A stretch of 64,000 bases of DNA, from contig MCFL01000036.1 of the NCBI GenBank assembly GCA_002102555.1, forward strand, positions 62,001-126,000. Reading direction: 5' to 3'. Origin of the DNA: Catenaria anguillulae PL171 (Eukaryota; Blastocladiomycota; Blastocladiomycetes; Blastocladiales; Catenariaceae). A program made the translations under genes and the position numbers. Below, piece after piece: positions 1 to 12,353 of the stretch (position 1 is the first letter of the stretch; every line of letters begins with the position of its first letter). Below the pieces are notes generated by a model. The model saw only the letters and a list, made by a program, of their open reading frames with translations, had not been told where the DNA came from and did no database searches.

Positions 1-73
1 CCCGTATTTACCAATGGACAGCGGTAAAGGAAAAAAGGCATGTGTGAATATGGAAAGAGATATCGATATCAAC

Positions 74-1789
74 TCAGGCCAACTCCATCCACTTGACCGC
101 CCCCGCAACCAGTTTCGTCTTTGGCAACCTCCCCGGAAACGGAATCAGCAACTCCACCTTTCCGCGCTGCTCCGTGTAATCCGACACATAGACAAACCCC
201 ATGACATTGGCGCCAACCACCTGATCCACATTCGCAAACTCAACGTCACCACTCCCCGATGCATTCATCACGGCCAATATCGAGTGCACAAGAGTGTTGG
301 GCGCCGCATCTATCTTTTCCACTTGCACCACCTCGCCACTTGCCTCATCAACCTCGGTGCCGGGCACTGGCGTTACTTTGACGACCGAGATGATGGACGT
401 CGGCACCGCAATGTTGTGCGGCGTTAATGGGGCGCGACCAATCACGGCGCCGGCTGTGGGCGATGGGATCGACGCACCCAGCGGGCCGTAAAAGTATTCG
501 CGAATCGAGTGAAGATGCAGGTACTTGCGGAACTGCCGGTCCTTGGGCTGCACGCCAGGGACGGGCGACAGGTGAATGAGTTGGGTTGTTGAAGGGAGCG
601 TGGGCAGAGTCGGTAATGTGGCTGAGAGGTAGATGAGGTAGTTGACTACACAATCGCCCTAGTGAGTGAGAGGACGCAACATAGAGACCGACAAGAGCAC
701 GTAGCCTAGCCGTACTCTTGAATACATCAACCAACCAATTGATCTTGTCCTGCCCAATCCCGCCAGGCGCATCCACCACAACCCCTGCCTCGCGCACATG
801 CTCATCGTGCGCCACCTTGTCGTCACACGCCCGCGCAGCCTCCTTGCACACGCGCTCGTACAAGTGCCATGCAGGCTTGTCGAATTCGCGCACGGGCTGA
901 TCGGACCCATGCCAAAGAATGAGTGGAAGGGCACCAAGCCCAGCGGCGAGTAGACTCGGGTGCGATGCACAGAGCCCCAGCGATGGGTCGAGCGGGTGGG
1001 TCAAGTGTATCAGCGACAAAGTGCCTGGAATGGAGATGGTAGGCTGTTCGGATTATGTACTCATGTTAGCAAGACGGTAGCACCAGCAAGAAGGAAAGGC
1101 GAAAGCGCACGGACGTTTTCTGGGTTGAGGTCAACCAAGAGCGGCTGCTTGTCGAGCTTGTGAATGTAGTTGGCGAGCGTCTTGGCCACGGTTGACTTGC
1201 CCGTGTCTGGCTCTCCAACAATCATGACCTGTTTGCCGACCCTCGGTCAGTTTGTGAATTCCACAAATCAAGGCTATGGAAAAACGTACCCTAGGCCCAG
1301 GCAACCCGCTGACAGCAGCCGTCTTCCTCGCTTGCTCCAGGGCGACATGCATATTGGCCACCATCACCGCATGCGTATTGGGCACGGGCTCAGACACCAC
1401 AGGCAACGGATTTGAATCGCTGGCAGCGGCTATTCCGGACGCATGATGTCCGGGAACTTGGCGTGGCTGCGATACTTCGAGCGTACAGCCCATGAACGAA
1501 AAGATGGACGCGCGCGTGCCCGGCGGCAGGTCAATTGCACGTTTGTCGGGCAGCTCGCGGCCAGCGAGTTCGGCCAGGCCAGATATGCACTATTGTGGAT
1601 TGGTCCGTACGTGGTGCACAGGTTAGCCAGCTGCAACCGGAATTGTCAAAATGCATGCATGCAGACCTTGACGGTGACTACCACATTGAATGGCAAGTGG
1701 AAGCGTAGCTCGTGGTGTGCCGGCAGCTTGAGGGTCTGGAACTCTGGCGGCGGCAGATCAGACGAGCCGACGGAGGTGGCGGTTGACAT
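74..1789 (-). CDS. CLP1: CLP1, polyribonucleotide 5'-hydroxyl kinase family, mRNA 3'-end processing factor
   Basis: Five exons on the minus strand: 1789-1667, 1589-1290, 1228-1115, 1043-726 and 658-74, joined by 61-77 nt GT-AG introns. The lengths sum to 480 codons, giving 479 aa with no frame break. The N-terminal beta domain (residues 1-120) carries the ELPDKRAIDLPPG region typical of CLP1. The Walker A motif GEPDTGKST lies near residues 146-154, followed by the LVDLNPEN and ISIPGTLSL blocks. The C-terminal domain begins around the IREYFYGPLGA motif. CLP1 acts in the nucleus in cleavage factor IA with PCF11; metazoan homologues are RNA kinases in tRNA splicing. The loop after the kinase core is shorter than in yeast. 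Identification comes from motif order; exon ends are inferred from splice consensus and phase. Confidence 0.9.
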
Positions 1790-2175
1790 GGTGATGATGG
1801 TGGGATGTGAATGAATGCTGAATTGACGGGGTCACAGTGTCATTTATGCATGCATTGCGTCAAGTCATTTGATCCTCCTTGATTCGACCTTTCAAACCGA
1901 GCATATTGCCGCCAGCCCGAGTGGGCCAGGTCGCCGTGACGCCGTCAGTGTTCGCGGCCTGGCTCTGCCACGGCCAGAGCAGATGGGCAGCTCCCGGCGA
2001 GACAAAGACAACGGCGGGACTGCACACTGTGGCGACATGTAAGCATTTCATGAAAAAATTATTGATTTGACACAAGCACAGAACAACACAAAACATGGAT
2101 GACGGCCATCCTCGATCAACCCATCATCTCGACACTTCCCATTCGTGCACATTCGCACACCGTCGCGCTCCTTAT
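1790..2175. other. Intergenic, CLP1 5' flank and 3' flank of next gene
   Basis: No supported gene. Short ORFs here have no recognisable domain. It should hold the CLP1 promoter and the 3' UTR of the convergently oriented upstream neighbour on the same strand. Confidence 0.5.
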
Positions 2176-3068
2176 TCATCTGACAGCTTCAAGCGAGAGG
2201 CAACCCGAACTCGTCCTCCGAGTTGGACCCGTCCGTCGAATCCGATTCACGGCGCGGGCGGCCGCACTGCCGCAGAACTGACCTTGTCTTGTGTTCAAAA
2301 TCCGAGCCCGACTCCGATCCGAATCCGAATCCGAATCCGAACCATCCGAGTCCGAGTCCGACGACGAATCCGACCCGAAGCCGTTGTTGGGCATCGCCAA
2401 CTCGAAAATCGCCATAAGGTCTTGATCTTGCAATGCCATGGCCATGGCTTCCATGTCGCGCCGCCAATCCGCCAACGAAAAGCTTGGCCCCGATGCGCGA
2501 TATGTGGCGGCAAACCACGCAAACGATGCACACATGAGCTTATCGGGCACCACAATCGCCTCAAACGACTTGACACGGACCCTCAGACGACCAAAATGCT
2601 CGTCCATGGCCATGGCAAGTTCCTCACCTTGCGGTCATTCGACGAGACTCGCTCAGCGTCGTCGGAATGGACCTCGATCTTGTACAGGGCACGTGGGGCA
2701 AATCGACCAGCTTGGTTTGGTTGCGCACCGAACGTGAGGCGCATGTACTCTTGCTTCAAATGATACCAGATGGCAGGGACACGGTGGTGAGAACCCGCAA
2801 ACGAAATGTACGGCGACTCGTGTCGGTTGGTCCAGCCATGCAGGATGTGCTGGTCGAGCGTGATCGAGTCAGGGACGTTGCCACAAGAGAAGACAGTGTA
2901 CGGGAAGAAGTTGTCATTCGAGTTGGGCTCGAAGCGGTCCCAGAGCTTGCCAACCACCATCGAGCGGTAGAGTGTGAGGGTTTGGAGGACTTGGCCTTTG
3001 GCGGCAACGGGCTTGTGTTTGTTCTTGGTAGAAACCGGCTTTGTGGTGGTCAGAGTGAGTTTGGTCAT
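2176..3068 (-). CDS. Hypothetical protein with DUF7587-like N-terminal domain and Ser-Asp repeat tail
   Basis: Two exons (3068-2628 and 2568-2176) separated by a 59-nt GT-AG intron give 277 aa. The first 140 residues contain GKLWDRFEPNSNDN and, further on, ESPYISFAGSHHRVPAIWYH. This pattern (a W/F-D-R-x-x-P-N-S start and an S/P-x-I-S-F-A/T-S strand) resembles the fungal DUF7587 group of uncharacterised domains. After residue about 200 comes an acidic stretch of alternating Ser and Asp, encoded by an imperfect GAATCC/GAGTCC repeat at about 2305-2370, then a basic tail. The start at 3068 is the first Met just before the conserved part; in-frame Met codons exist upstream. Function unknown. The DUF assignment is tentative. 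Confidence 0.6.
2300..2372. repeat. GA(A/G)TCC hexanucleotide-like repeat inside CDS
   Basis: Runs of GAATCC and GAGTCCGA units on the + strand encode the Ser-Asp repeat on the minus strand. Likely length-variable. Confidence 0.8.
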
Positions 3069-3915
3069 GGTTGAATGGATGCTGGGGGGTAGTGGGGTAA
3101 GGCAAGGGGTGCTGGACGTTGGGTCTGATGGAGGTCGCTGGCAGAGGAAAGGTGAAGACGGGAACAGGTCTCTATTTATCGTATCGACCATACTCGCTGT
3201 CGGTCGCCTCCGAGGAAAAGATGTCTTTGCGGACTGCAAGCAAGGTGTCCATTTTTTCTGCTCAGCCTTGTCCAACTCCACGCACGCGTGTCCAAAATGT
3301 CCATCACCACTGTCCATGGAAGGAGAGCCGGACATGTCCAATCGAACATGAATATAGGACCGCGGCCGAGTGAGGCAGATGTCCAATGCACAGTCAAAAT
3401 CAAGTCAAGGTGATGCTTTACGCCATTTGGACGGGCGAAATACGTCCAAGGAGAGCATGCCCAGAACCGTTGCGATGAATTCCCGTGGTTCACGTTGTGG
3501 TCGACAGCAGAGGTCGACAGGCACATTTGTTGACAGCGAGGTTTCCATAGTGATTTGGGTCTCGGTGGAGGCCATTGACGAAGGGCCTGGGAAAGCTGAA
3601 TGTAGTTATCATCATGAGCGAGGATTTGCTTCTCGCACATTTTTCACACATCCAACACACACGTTGGCACAGTTTTGGGGATGAAAACTGTTCGCACCTG
3701 CCGCTCCATCGCCTTGTTGAATCACCTTCGAGCGAAACAAATCTACAACCAAAAGCACCCGTAAATTCATGAAAACTCGAAGCAATCGTCCCTAATCGCT
3801 CATGTAACCCCTTCCCAAAAGACTCCCGGCCGTCTCTGTTGCCCGCCCATCCAATCCTAGCGCGGGAATCCATCATTGCCAGCTGTAAAAGAATCCCCTG
3901 ATCGCGCGTCCCCAT
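3069..3915. other. Intergenic between divergent genes
   Basis: About 850 bp between two divergently transcribed genes. Overlapping ORFs on both strands show no domain or coding-like conservation that I recognise. A divergent promoter region is expected. Confidence 0.5.
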
Positions 3916-6900
3916 ATGGCTGCTGCAGACACGTCCCTCCCGCCAATCGTGGCCGTTGTCGAGGCGCTATTCGACTATGCCGCTCAAGAGCCAAACTGCA
4001 TCGACATTCGCAAAGGGGACATACTCTATGTGCTCGAAAAGCATGAGACGGGATGGTGGGAAGGCATCAACCCAAACGCCATCGACCATGTGAATGCTCG
4101 AGGATGGTTCCCGTCAAACTTTGTCCAACCACTACCGACACCGCCCCTACCTACATCACTTGTCGGCGCACCACCGAACGCTTCGTCCTCCCCTTCAGCC
4201 GCATCGGATCGGCCGCAACCGACAGTTGACACATCTGTTGCCTCAGCGGGCAAAAAGGGTGACGACCAGACCGAGGTCATTTCGCCGTTGCAGGCCGCAG
4301 CAGCAACAGCACACTTGCCAAAGGAGGCCACTCTGCGCAAGCGCGATCGGCCACAGTCCATTGTTCCAATATCCGCCGCTTCTTCGCCCGTCTTGGTCAA
4401 CGCGCCGGTCAATTTGAGCGGCAGAATGGAAGGAATCGCAGAGGTTGGGACATCGAACCAGTCAGTGTACAGCTCGGCACCCATGCTTTCTTTGGTACTT
4501 GCAGCACTGCTCTCTCTGCTGCCGTTCGGTTCAGGTGTTGGCTCACTTGGGCAAGTTTGGAATCCGCAGAACAAACCCGCTGCAGTATCCACCGACGCGC
4601 ACAAGGGCGAATCGATCCCAGCAGATCAGCTGCCGCCAAACTGGCGAGCCCGAACGACTCCTGACGGACAAGTGTACTATTACAACATCTTGACCAACGA
4701 GACAAAGTGGTCCATGGGATCCGAACCGAGCTTGTCCGAAAGCACAGATGAGGGAGAGGTATTGCTTCCCATCTACAGTATCATCGCTTTTGAAAGTATT
4801 CTCACCAAAGATTGCGTCTAGTTTCGGAAACGCAAAGACTCGTCTTTACTGTCCAGCATGACACTTGCAAGCCCTCATGTTGCAAACTCGGACCCGTCCG
4901 CCGCCGCCAACGCTGCGCTCCAAAAAGCGAGTTCCCGCGACAACATTCAAGCCGGCGGTGCTCCAACCTGGGAAATGCTCATCTCAGCCATCATCCACAC
5001 CATCTCGGACCTCAACACGTCGGCAAAAGCAAACGAGAAGCCAAAGTTTGTGCCCCTCACGCAGAATATTGTGCAAGCCGTCCATGACATGCTGCTGGCA
5101 TCGGGGACCACATCCAAATCGTCACGTCCGCTGCAAAACAACATTCAGCTCAAGTCGTACCACCATCAGCTGCTCTCCGCCGTGGCCAAGCTCATGCTCG
5201 CGGCTCGAGTCGCGTCGGGTGTGTGGCCGCCGCCCGATGCTGCAAACAAGATGCGGAATCAGGCAGGTCAAGTGCTATTGGCTATTCGCCACTTTGTTTC
5301 TGTCGCACAAGCGGATCCGTCCATTAAACTGGTCGCATTTGACAAGGCTTCGCTCGCGTCTGCTGGCGGGAACAGCACTTCAGGTAGCCATGACGAGTTC
5401 TCGCAATCTTCCACGCATCTGACGGATGCCGCGCTCGTTGCCCGGCTCGACAAGGAAGGTGCATCGATCTCTGCCCATCTGGCTGGTGTCCTCGCCAACC
5501 TGGCCGTCGGCGGGACAAGCCCCGGCCCTGTGCAAGCGGAAGTCATGACGAGTACGCGGGACGCTGTCATCAAGGTGGGGCAATTACTCTCTCTATTTGA
5601 AGACTTTCAAATTGTTGTTCGGCCAGAGGACACGGCCATGGCCGCACTCGTCAACGACTACCGCGCCAAACGCGACAACTTGTATGCGCTCGTCAACGAC
5701 CTGGTGACCGCGGTGCGCACGTGTATGGACGAATTTGCACCCCCAATGCCGCCAGTACTTGCTATCTGCGTCTGCAGGCGTACACAAGGGCGTGTCGGAA
5801 ACCATCACGGCGGCCAAGCTTGTCCTTGAGGAAAAGGCGGCGTACGAGACAAATGTCTGCAAGGTGCCGTGACAATGATCGAAGAGAACAAGCGTGACAG
5901 TGACTTGAGTATTTTGCAACGAAGGGCCATGTCGCTCAACTTTTTGCCACTCGCAAACATGCCGCCGTCAGGATCCATGTCGAGCATTAACAGCAACCAT
6001 GGCGGGTGGTAATCACGGGGGCAGTCTGTGCCGGATACACCGTCACACCCACATCCACCGGGTTCAGGTCGCATTTGGGCAGCAATGCGGGTGGGTATGT
6101 GGGTGGGCCATGGGAAGTGGAAGTGCCAGTGGGACAGCAACGCCTCCAATTGCCGAGGGAGGTAGCGGGCAGTCTCACTTGTTGCCACCGAGAACATCAA
6201 GCTCTCAGTCGCACACGGGCGTGCCTGCAGCAAAGGCGGGCGGCGGGCTGGATGTTGGCGAAGACGACAAGCGGACACGGAGGGTCACAGCCGATTTCAA
6301 GATGCGTTCACCTGGATCGGGCACATTACAGTCGAGTGGATCTTCGTCGTCGCTTGACAGTTCAAAGTTGACCAAGTTTTTCGGTGCCGACCAAGCTGTG
6401 CTTTCTCGATCAGCTGCAACAACGTCCAATAGCCGGGTCAAGAAAAAGTGGTTCCTCGAGTATGACTATGGCCATGGCGACATAACATTCAACATGGAGG
6501 GTCAGGTGTCAGGTGGAACCATTGCCGCGCTTGTTGAACGACTCACTCTGCACGACACGACCATTGACCCAACGTTCCTACAAGCCTTCTTGCTCACTTT
6601 CCGATGCTTTACGACGCCAAAGGAGCTCTTGAACCAGCTCGAGCACCGCTTTTCACTAACCATGCCTGAGGGCTTGTCCAAGGAGGAAGAGGAGGAATGG
6701 CAAAACAAGAAGCAAACCCCGATTCGGCTCCGTGTCTTCAACGTCTTGAAGCTGTGGCTCGATAACTACTATGTCGACGCGCAGACGACGTGATTCTGAC
6801 CGACATGCAAACCTTTGCGTCCAAAGTCATGGAACCTGCCATGCCCGGGCCAGCCAAGCGAGTATTGGAATTGGTCACGCGGCGAGCGGCTACCGTTACG

Positions 6901-7922
6901 ATAGGCACGCCCACGGCACTAAGAGCAGCGCCTGCTCCAGTTCGGGCCCGCACTACGTCGTGGGAAAGCCGCTCATCCAGCTCGTCCTCCGAACGTCCAG
7001 CTCCATGGGTGGGTCAGCGAGTCCGCCACCGCCCATTGTTCCAAGGTCATTTCCAGTCAAGTCGTTTACCGATATCGATCCGCTCGAGCTTGCGAGGCAG
7101 CTCACAGTGCGCGAGAGCCAGTTGCTCATGGCCATTCAGTCGTACGAGCTGTTGAATCAAGATTTTAGCAAAAAGAATCAGCCCGTTGCGTTGCATGTCA
7201 AGGCCATGGTCAATTTCTCGACGCAGCTGTCGAGCTGGGTGGCCGAGAGTATCTTGTTGGAGGCTGATGCAAAGAAGCGGTGTGTCGTGGTCAAGTATTG
7301 GATAAAGGTTGCCGAGGTATGAACTCTTTCGAGCGATCATTCGAGCATTATAGGGTCGACGCGGGTTTGGCTGACTCACACCATTCCATGATGTGCTATG
7401 TGCGGCCTTAGAAAACGTTCGACCTGCACAACTTTAGCTCATTGCGTTCCATTGTTGGCGCACTCGACTCGTCCACCATCGCCCGCCTGCACAAGACATG
7501 GACATTGCTATCCGACAATACCAAACGCTGTTGACCAAGCTGCGCAAGGCCACCGACCACGCGCGCAACTATGCAGACTACCGTGCCCTGCTCAAAACCA
7601 TTGTGCCTCCGTGCATTCCGTTCATTGGCATGTACTAACGGATCTCACTTTCATTCACGACGGTAATCCGGAAACGCGTGGGTCTGCCCAGCAGCTCATC
7701 AATTTCCAAAAGTACTTTGCCACGGCCAAGGTGATTATCGAGCTACTTCGGTTTCAAGTGCCCGTGGTTCTTGTGGAAGTGCCAGAGATTCAAGACTTGA
7801 TCAATGAGCAAGCCAGGGCGTCAAAGACAAAGGGCAATCCAGACGAGCTGTATCGCATGTCACTGATTCTGGAGCCGCGGGCGCCGGGTGGGAATGGGCC
7901 GCCGCCACCATCCACGGACTAG
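3916..7922 (+). CDS. SH3-WW Ras guanine-nucleotide exchange factor (CDC25/SOS type), frame interrupted
   Basis: The product would activate Ras by GDP/GTP exchange at the plasma membrane. Visible domains in order are an N-terminal SH3 (ALFDYAAQEPNCIDIRKGD, then GWFPSNFV), a WW domain (LPPNWRARTTPDGQVYYYN, 4630-4700), a helical linker, a RasGEF_N domain (about 6440-6860) and the catalytic RasGEF domain (about 7050-7860; DPLELARQLTVRES, then LTDLTFIHDGNPE). One clear intron ends at 7411 before KTFDLHNFSSL. The frame is broken by apparent single-base losses near 5755-5875, 6781, 7517 and 7637. At the last, codons for FIGMY and LTDLTF are contiguous but one base out of register. Exon limits in the middle are therefore uncertain. 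Domain identity is secure. Whether the gene is functional, decaying or misassembled is not resolved. Confidence 0.8.
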
Positions 7923-8076
7923 CGTTGGTCAATTGTTGGTATCGGGAGAGCAAGCAAACGACGAGTCGTTTACCCGCAATGTGTTAGGTTTCTATTCGCT
8001 TTTCACTGTAATTCTGTGATGTAAACAATACTTTACTTGTGTGCACACAAAGGAAGTCTCTGGCGTGGGAGCATCG

Positions 8077-10385
8077 CTACAAGTCATCCTCGTCGTCTGG
8101 GACTGCCTCATAATTCGCGAGTTCGGCTTGCATCACCTTTTCAAACTGTTCAAAGTACCCGACTTGCTTCCACCACTCAACTGCTGCTGAAGCACCCGCA
8201 CTCAAGGAGGCTTGCGAAAGCGACGGGAACGAAACATTGGACAAGAGATCTTGAGCATTGAACACTGTCGGAACAGACTGGAGAAACTGCAACACCGACA
8301 CATGCCCCTTGCTTGTGGCGTGGTTCAGTATCCCAGGTTCTCTTGGCCCGCATTCCAAGCCCAGCTTGAGCAATAGATCAAGCTCGATGGCGTTTCCCAT
8401 GATGAACACAGAGTTGTGCTGGTCATCCTGCGTTGCCGGCCATGGCGACAGCCCATACCGGGCAATGCCTTGTGGGAACTTGAATCCGCGTAGCAACCAC
8501 CACCTGACGATTTGCATGCGTTGCGGGCCACTTTCGCCATCATTGTCTTCGACACTCGCTGTCAACGCGCCCGGCGAGTACTTGAGCTCCAGTCCATGCG
8601 TCAGCGACGCCGAGTACCACCATTCAAGCACGTCAATGTGACAAAACCTGCTGGCATTATCCATTGCATCCTCGGTATGCTCGAGCGAAACGCCCGATTC
8701 ACACAGCCACCAGTCCAAAATGCCAACATGTCCAGCAGCCGATGCGGCCTCCAACGCGTCAGTCGGGCACTTTCTGGCAAGAGACCGCGTTGCTGCCACC
8801 ACTTCAACACATCGAGGCGGTTGCAAGCTGAAGCAATGGTTGTGCACAGCGCGGCGGAGGATACACGTTGGAAAATGTCTGGTACCACCGAAAACAGGTA
8901 GTCGAGGACACCCACTTGTCCCGCGTCGCACGCCGCGTGGGCGCAGGGAAGGTCAATGAATGCGGCAATGTGACCTCTTTTGAGGGAGCTCGTCCAAAAA
9001 GACAGAAAATCAAGGTTGCCATCTCTGCACGCCTGCACCAAATGCTGGTCCAGGTACCCGTAGCCGACTTTAAATGTAGAACAATCGCCTCTCTTTGTTT
9101 GCCACCATTGCAAGCACGCTATACTTTGCCTGCGCCCACATTCTTCGACACAATCGCTGACGAGCGGCACCGTCAAATCGTCGACGACGTCAATCCCAAG
9201 CAGCCAGTTCAGCAGGTCCACGTTGCCCGATTTCGACGCCATGCGCCAGCTGCTTGTTGGACATGCGTCCGAGCGCACGCATCCGCATCGAGGCTCCAGC
9301 GATGCCCAACAGCCACGCTCGTGTAGGGCTTTGACAAGGTCCAAATCGCCCGACTCGCACGCAGCAATCAGCAAATCGTTGGCGGGTTTGATCATCTGCG
9401 CGTCGAGCAACCTGAAAAGCTGCGGCGTGTATCCAGCACGAGCGCAAAAGAAGGCAACTCGCTTTGCTTCGAGCGGGTCGGCAAAGAGCGCCCACGGTGC
9501 GCTTGAAATCCACCAGTCAATGACAAGTTGTTGGTTGACAGTCCAGTGACCCAAATACAAGCTTGTGCAGGCCTTTTCGGCCAATGGACGGCTGGAAAAC
9601 TTGCCTATGTACTCGGCGCACACAGTGATCATCTTGTCACGGGTCTCCACCGTTGAGAGAACCCAATCCAAGACTTGAATGTGCCCGTGGGCATTGGCCT
9701 CTCGGACAATCACCGAGAAATCCAGCATGTATCCATGGTCACGCATCCACTGCAGCGCGTCGACTGATCCAGCGCGCACCGCCATCCCGAGAAACATGGC
9801 CACGTCGTCCTCGTCAATCTGCTGGCCCCGCGCCCGATCCAGCCACCATTTCAGGACCTCCAAATCGAATCCAAACTCGCGGTAAACGTAAAGCAGAGGC
9901 AATCTGGCGTCCGGCGGCCGATTCGCATCCCACCATTCCAGCACATCCATGCGACCACTCTTCGCCGCCGCTTGTGCGATGAGCGGCCACTCGAACGAGA
10001 TCAAGACCTGCCGTTGCTTGCGCCACCACTCAAGCACGTGCAAATGCCCGCGACTTGCGGCAAACTTGAGCGCGTCGCTCGACCATTGAAGCGGCCGGCA
10101 CTTGCGGACGCCTCGCCCAAGACGATGGCGGGTGTACTCGTTGACCATGAACTGGATAAGGTCGAGGGTTCCGAGGCGGCTGCACGAGTCGAGATCGATC
10201 CAAGGCATTTCCGTCAATGCGGCGCGCGTGAGCGATGGACTCAGCGACCGCGGCAGTGCGTTGAGCGGCAAAGACAGGGCGGCGCCGACGTTCGTGCCGA
10301 GCGGCTGCGCGCAGGCAGCGAGGCGGATGGCGAGGCAAAGCGTGTGCTCAATGATGTGCAGTTCGAGAAGAGGCGGGGCGGACAT
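8077..10385 (-). CDS. Repeat protein of the 'HVxVLxWW' ankyrin-like family, one frame break
   Basis: Single exon. It becomes a continuous 769-aa frame if one C is restored near 8764 (minus-strand GTGCCC before GACTGACGCG); the downstream frame then resumes with DALEAASAAGHVGILDWW. The protein is a chain of about 33-residue helical units with cores such as GHLHVLEWW, GRMDVLEWW and NRLDVLKWW, related to ankyrin repeats but with a Trp pair. Met at 10385 is chosen because MSAPPLLELHIIEH aligns with the start of the paralogue at 47065; an in-frame Met also exists at 10463. No catalytic motif is visible, so a protein-binding role is only inference. It is divergent with the ERI1-like gene, leaving a shared 5' region of about 300 bp. 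Confidence 0.75.
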
Positions 10386-10680
10386 GTCGTTGAGTGCGGA
10401 GAGATTGCTGGATGTTGGATTGCATTGCTTCATTGGCGACGGATGCATTTCAGCTGCCGGCACAAGCGCTCTTCGTCGTCCTGTCGCCGTCGTCGGCAGA
10501 GGCCGCTCCGCCGCTGTGTCGCCGCCGCCGATCAGTGACCTGTGATGATGTTTCGGCAGTTAATATCATATCACACAGTGTCCAGGTATGTATACACCGA
10601 CATTTTTGCCCGTGAGAATCAATGCAACAGCAACCGATCCGCTCGTGTGACCCGATCCGCCCCCCCGGTAACCCCAACCC

Positions 10681-12190
10681 ATGATGTCTGAACTGCACCC
10701 GCCGCCTCTGGGCGGAACCCCGGGCTCGGCCGCCGAAGACCCGGACGTCCCATTCGACCCGACACCCAACCCGCACGGCTTGTCGACGCTGACCCGTGCC
10801 GAGCTCGTCGCCCAGCTCGAAGCCTTGGGCCTGCCGACGGTGGGCAACAAGGAAGCGCTCAAGAAGCGGCTGAGAGATCACCGCCGCCGCGAGGCGGAGC
10901 GCAACAAGGCAAATCGGCACCGCAGCGGCGGAAATGGCTCCGGTGTTGCGACGAAAAAGTTGGGCATTCCGACATTGAGTGCGGATATGTTGGACGAGGA
11001 ACCAAAGCTGGACGCTGCGTTGGCGGACGGCATGGACAAGTTGTCCATCAAAGCGGAAGGGACGATGAATGGCGGCGAACAGTCAAAGGCGCAAGTCGCA
11101 GACGAGCAGGAGGATGCATTGTCGGTTGGGCCAGACTGGATCTTGGTCATGGATTTTGAAGGTGCGTCTTCTGTTGCTCGTTTTCTTGTCGCATCATTGA
11201 CCTCATCTTTCGTCGTCAGCAACTTGCGAGCCCGATAAGGCATTCAACTACTTCAACGAAATCATTGAGTTCCCTTGCCTTCTCCTCAACCGCCACGGCG
11301 ACTTTGTTGCCGAGTTCCACTCATACGTGCGCCCGACGCTCAACCCGAAACTCAGCGAATACTGCTCTCAACTCACCGGCGTCACACAAGAGCAAGTGGA
11401 CGCAGCCCAAACCTGGCCCACCGTGCTCCACCGCTTTGAGCAGTGGCTCATGTCTCGCGGCGTTGTCACGCCCGACATGCTCGACCGCGACAACAAGCAA
11501 AAGCCCACGCAAAAGCGCAGGGAAAAGGTACTTGTCGCGTGCGATGGACCCTGGGACGTCCGCGACTTTGCGCGCCGGTCGTGCGACTTGCACTCGATCC
11601 CAACGCCGTTTTACTTTACCCGCTTCCTTGACCTGCGCCGCTACGTCAAGCGCACTGTCGTCAACACGGAAGCCGCACGGCGCGAAGCGTGGCTCCGCCC
11701 GGGCGCCGACCGGGCCGTCCTCTCGCCCCCGCTCACGGCAGCCACCTTGACCGACGTGCCGTCGCCGCCGCCATCGCATGCGGCCTCGCCTCCGCCAACA
11801 CCCACGCCCAGCGGACCCGCACCGCCGGGCAACCAAGCGCCCGAATACTCTGGCACGGGCGGCCTGGACGCCCTGCTGGCCTACTTTGGCATGACATTTG
11901 AAGGCCGCCCACATTGTGGCCGTGACGACACGCGCAACATTGCGCGCGTGGTGCAGGCCATCATTCGCGGTGGGTATGTGGTTGCGGCCAACTGGCAGCG
12001 CGTCAACAAGTCGGGTAACCGCCAGAAGCAGATGCTCGTCAAGGATGCCGGGTTTACGGGTGGCAGGGTGTGGGAGGTCGGAGATGAGCAGTGGATTTGG
12101 CAGGATGTGTATGCAAATGGGAGCACGCCAAAGTCGATCCGGGTCGAGGCTGCAAAGAGGCCAGAAGGTGTCGGGAATGGCAGGCATTGA
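10681..12190 (+). CDS. ERI1: ERI1-like SAP-domain 3'-5' exoribonuclease
   Basis: Two exons (10681-11161 and 11220-12190) with a 58-nt intron give 483 aa. Residues about 35-70 form a SAP-like motif (LTRAELVAQLEALGLP, then KEALKKRL). The DEDDh exonuclease follows. The DFEATC motif (D158, E160) is completed across the intron. NEIIEFPCLL, a LTGVTQEQVD block, and PHCGRDDTRNIARV near residue 390 supply the His and last Asp. The SAP plus DEDDh architecture matches ERI1/THEX1, which trims 5.8S rRNA and histone mRNA ends and restrains RNAi. About 60 Pro/Ser/Ala-rich residues (about 300-355) interrupt the nuclease domain, making it longer than the usual 300-350 aa protein. The Met at 10681 is the first in frame. 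Confidence 0.88.
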
Positions 12191-12353
12191 GTGGTGGGTA
12201 ACCAGAATAGCTGTGCATGTGTCTGTCACTCTTTCCAATGTGTATGTGTTTTCATTCCATTTGACCCATGATGAAATCGTTGTCCATTGAGACCATGCGC
12301 AGGAAACTGCATCTCGGCAAACACATAAGACCAACCGAAACACTCTTCTCGTA

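Noticed and set aside
5775-5797. 23-nt GT...AG 'micro-intron' in the RasGEF gene
   Set aside because: Too short for spliceosomal removal and it does not restore the frame. A base loss explains the break better.
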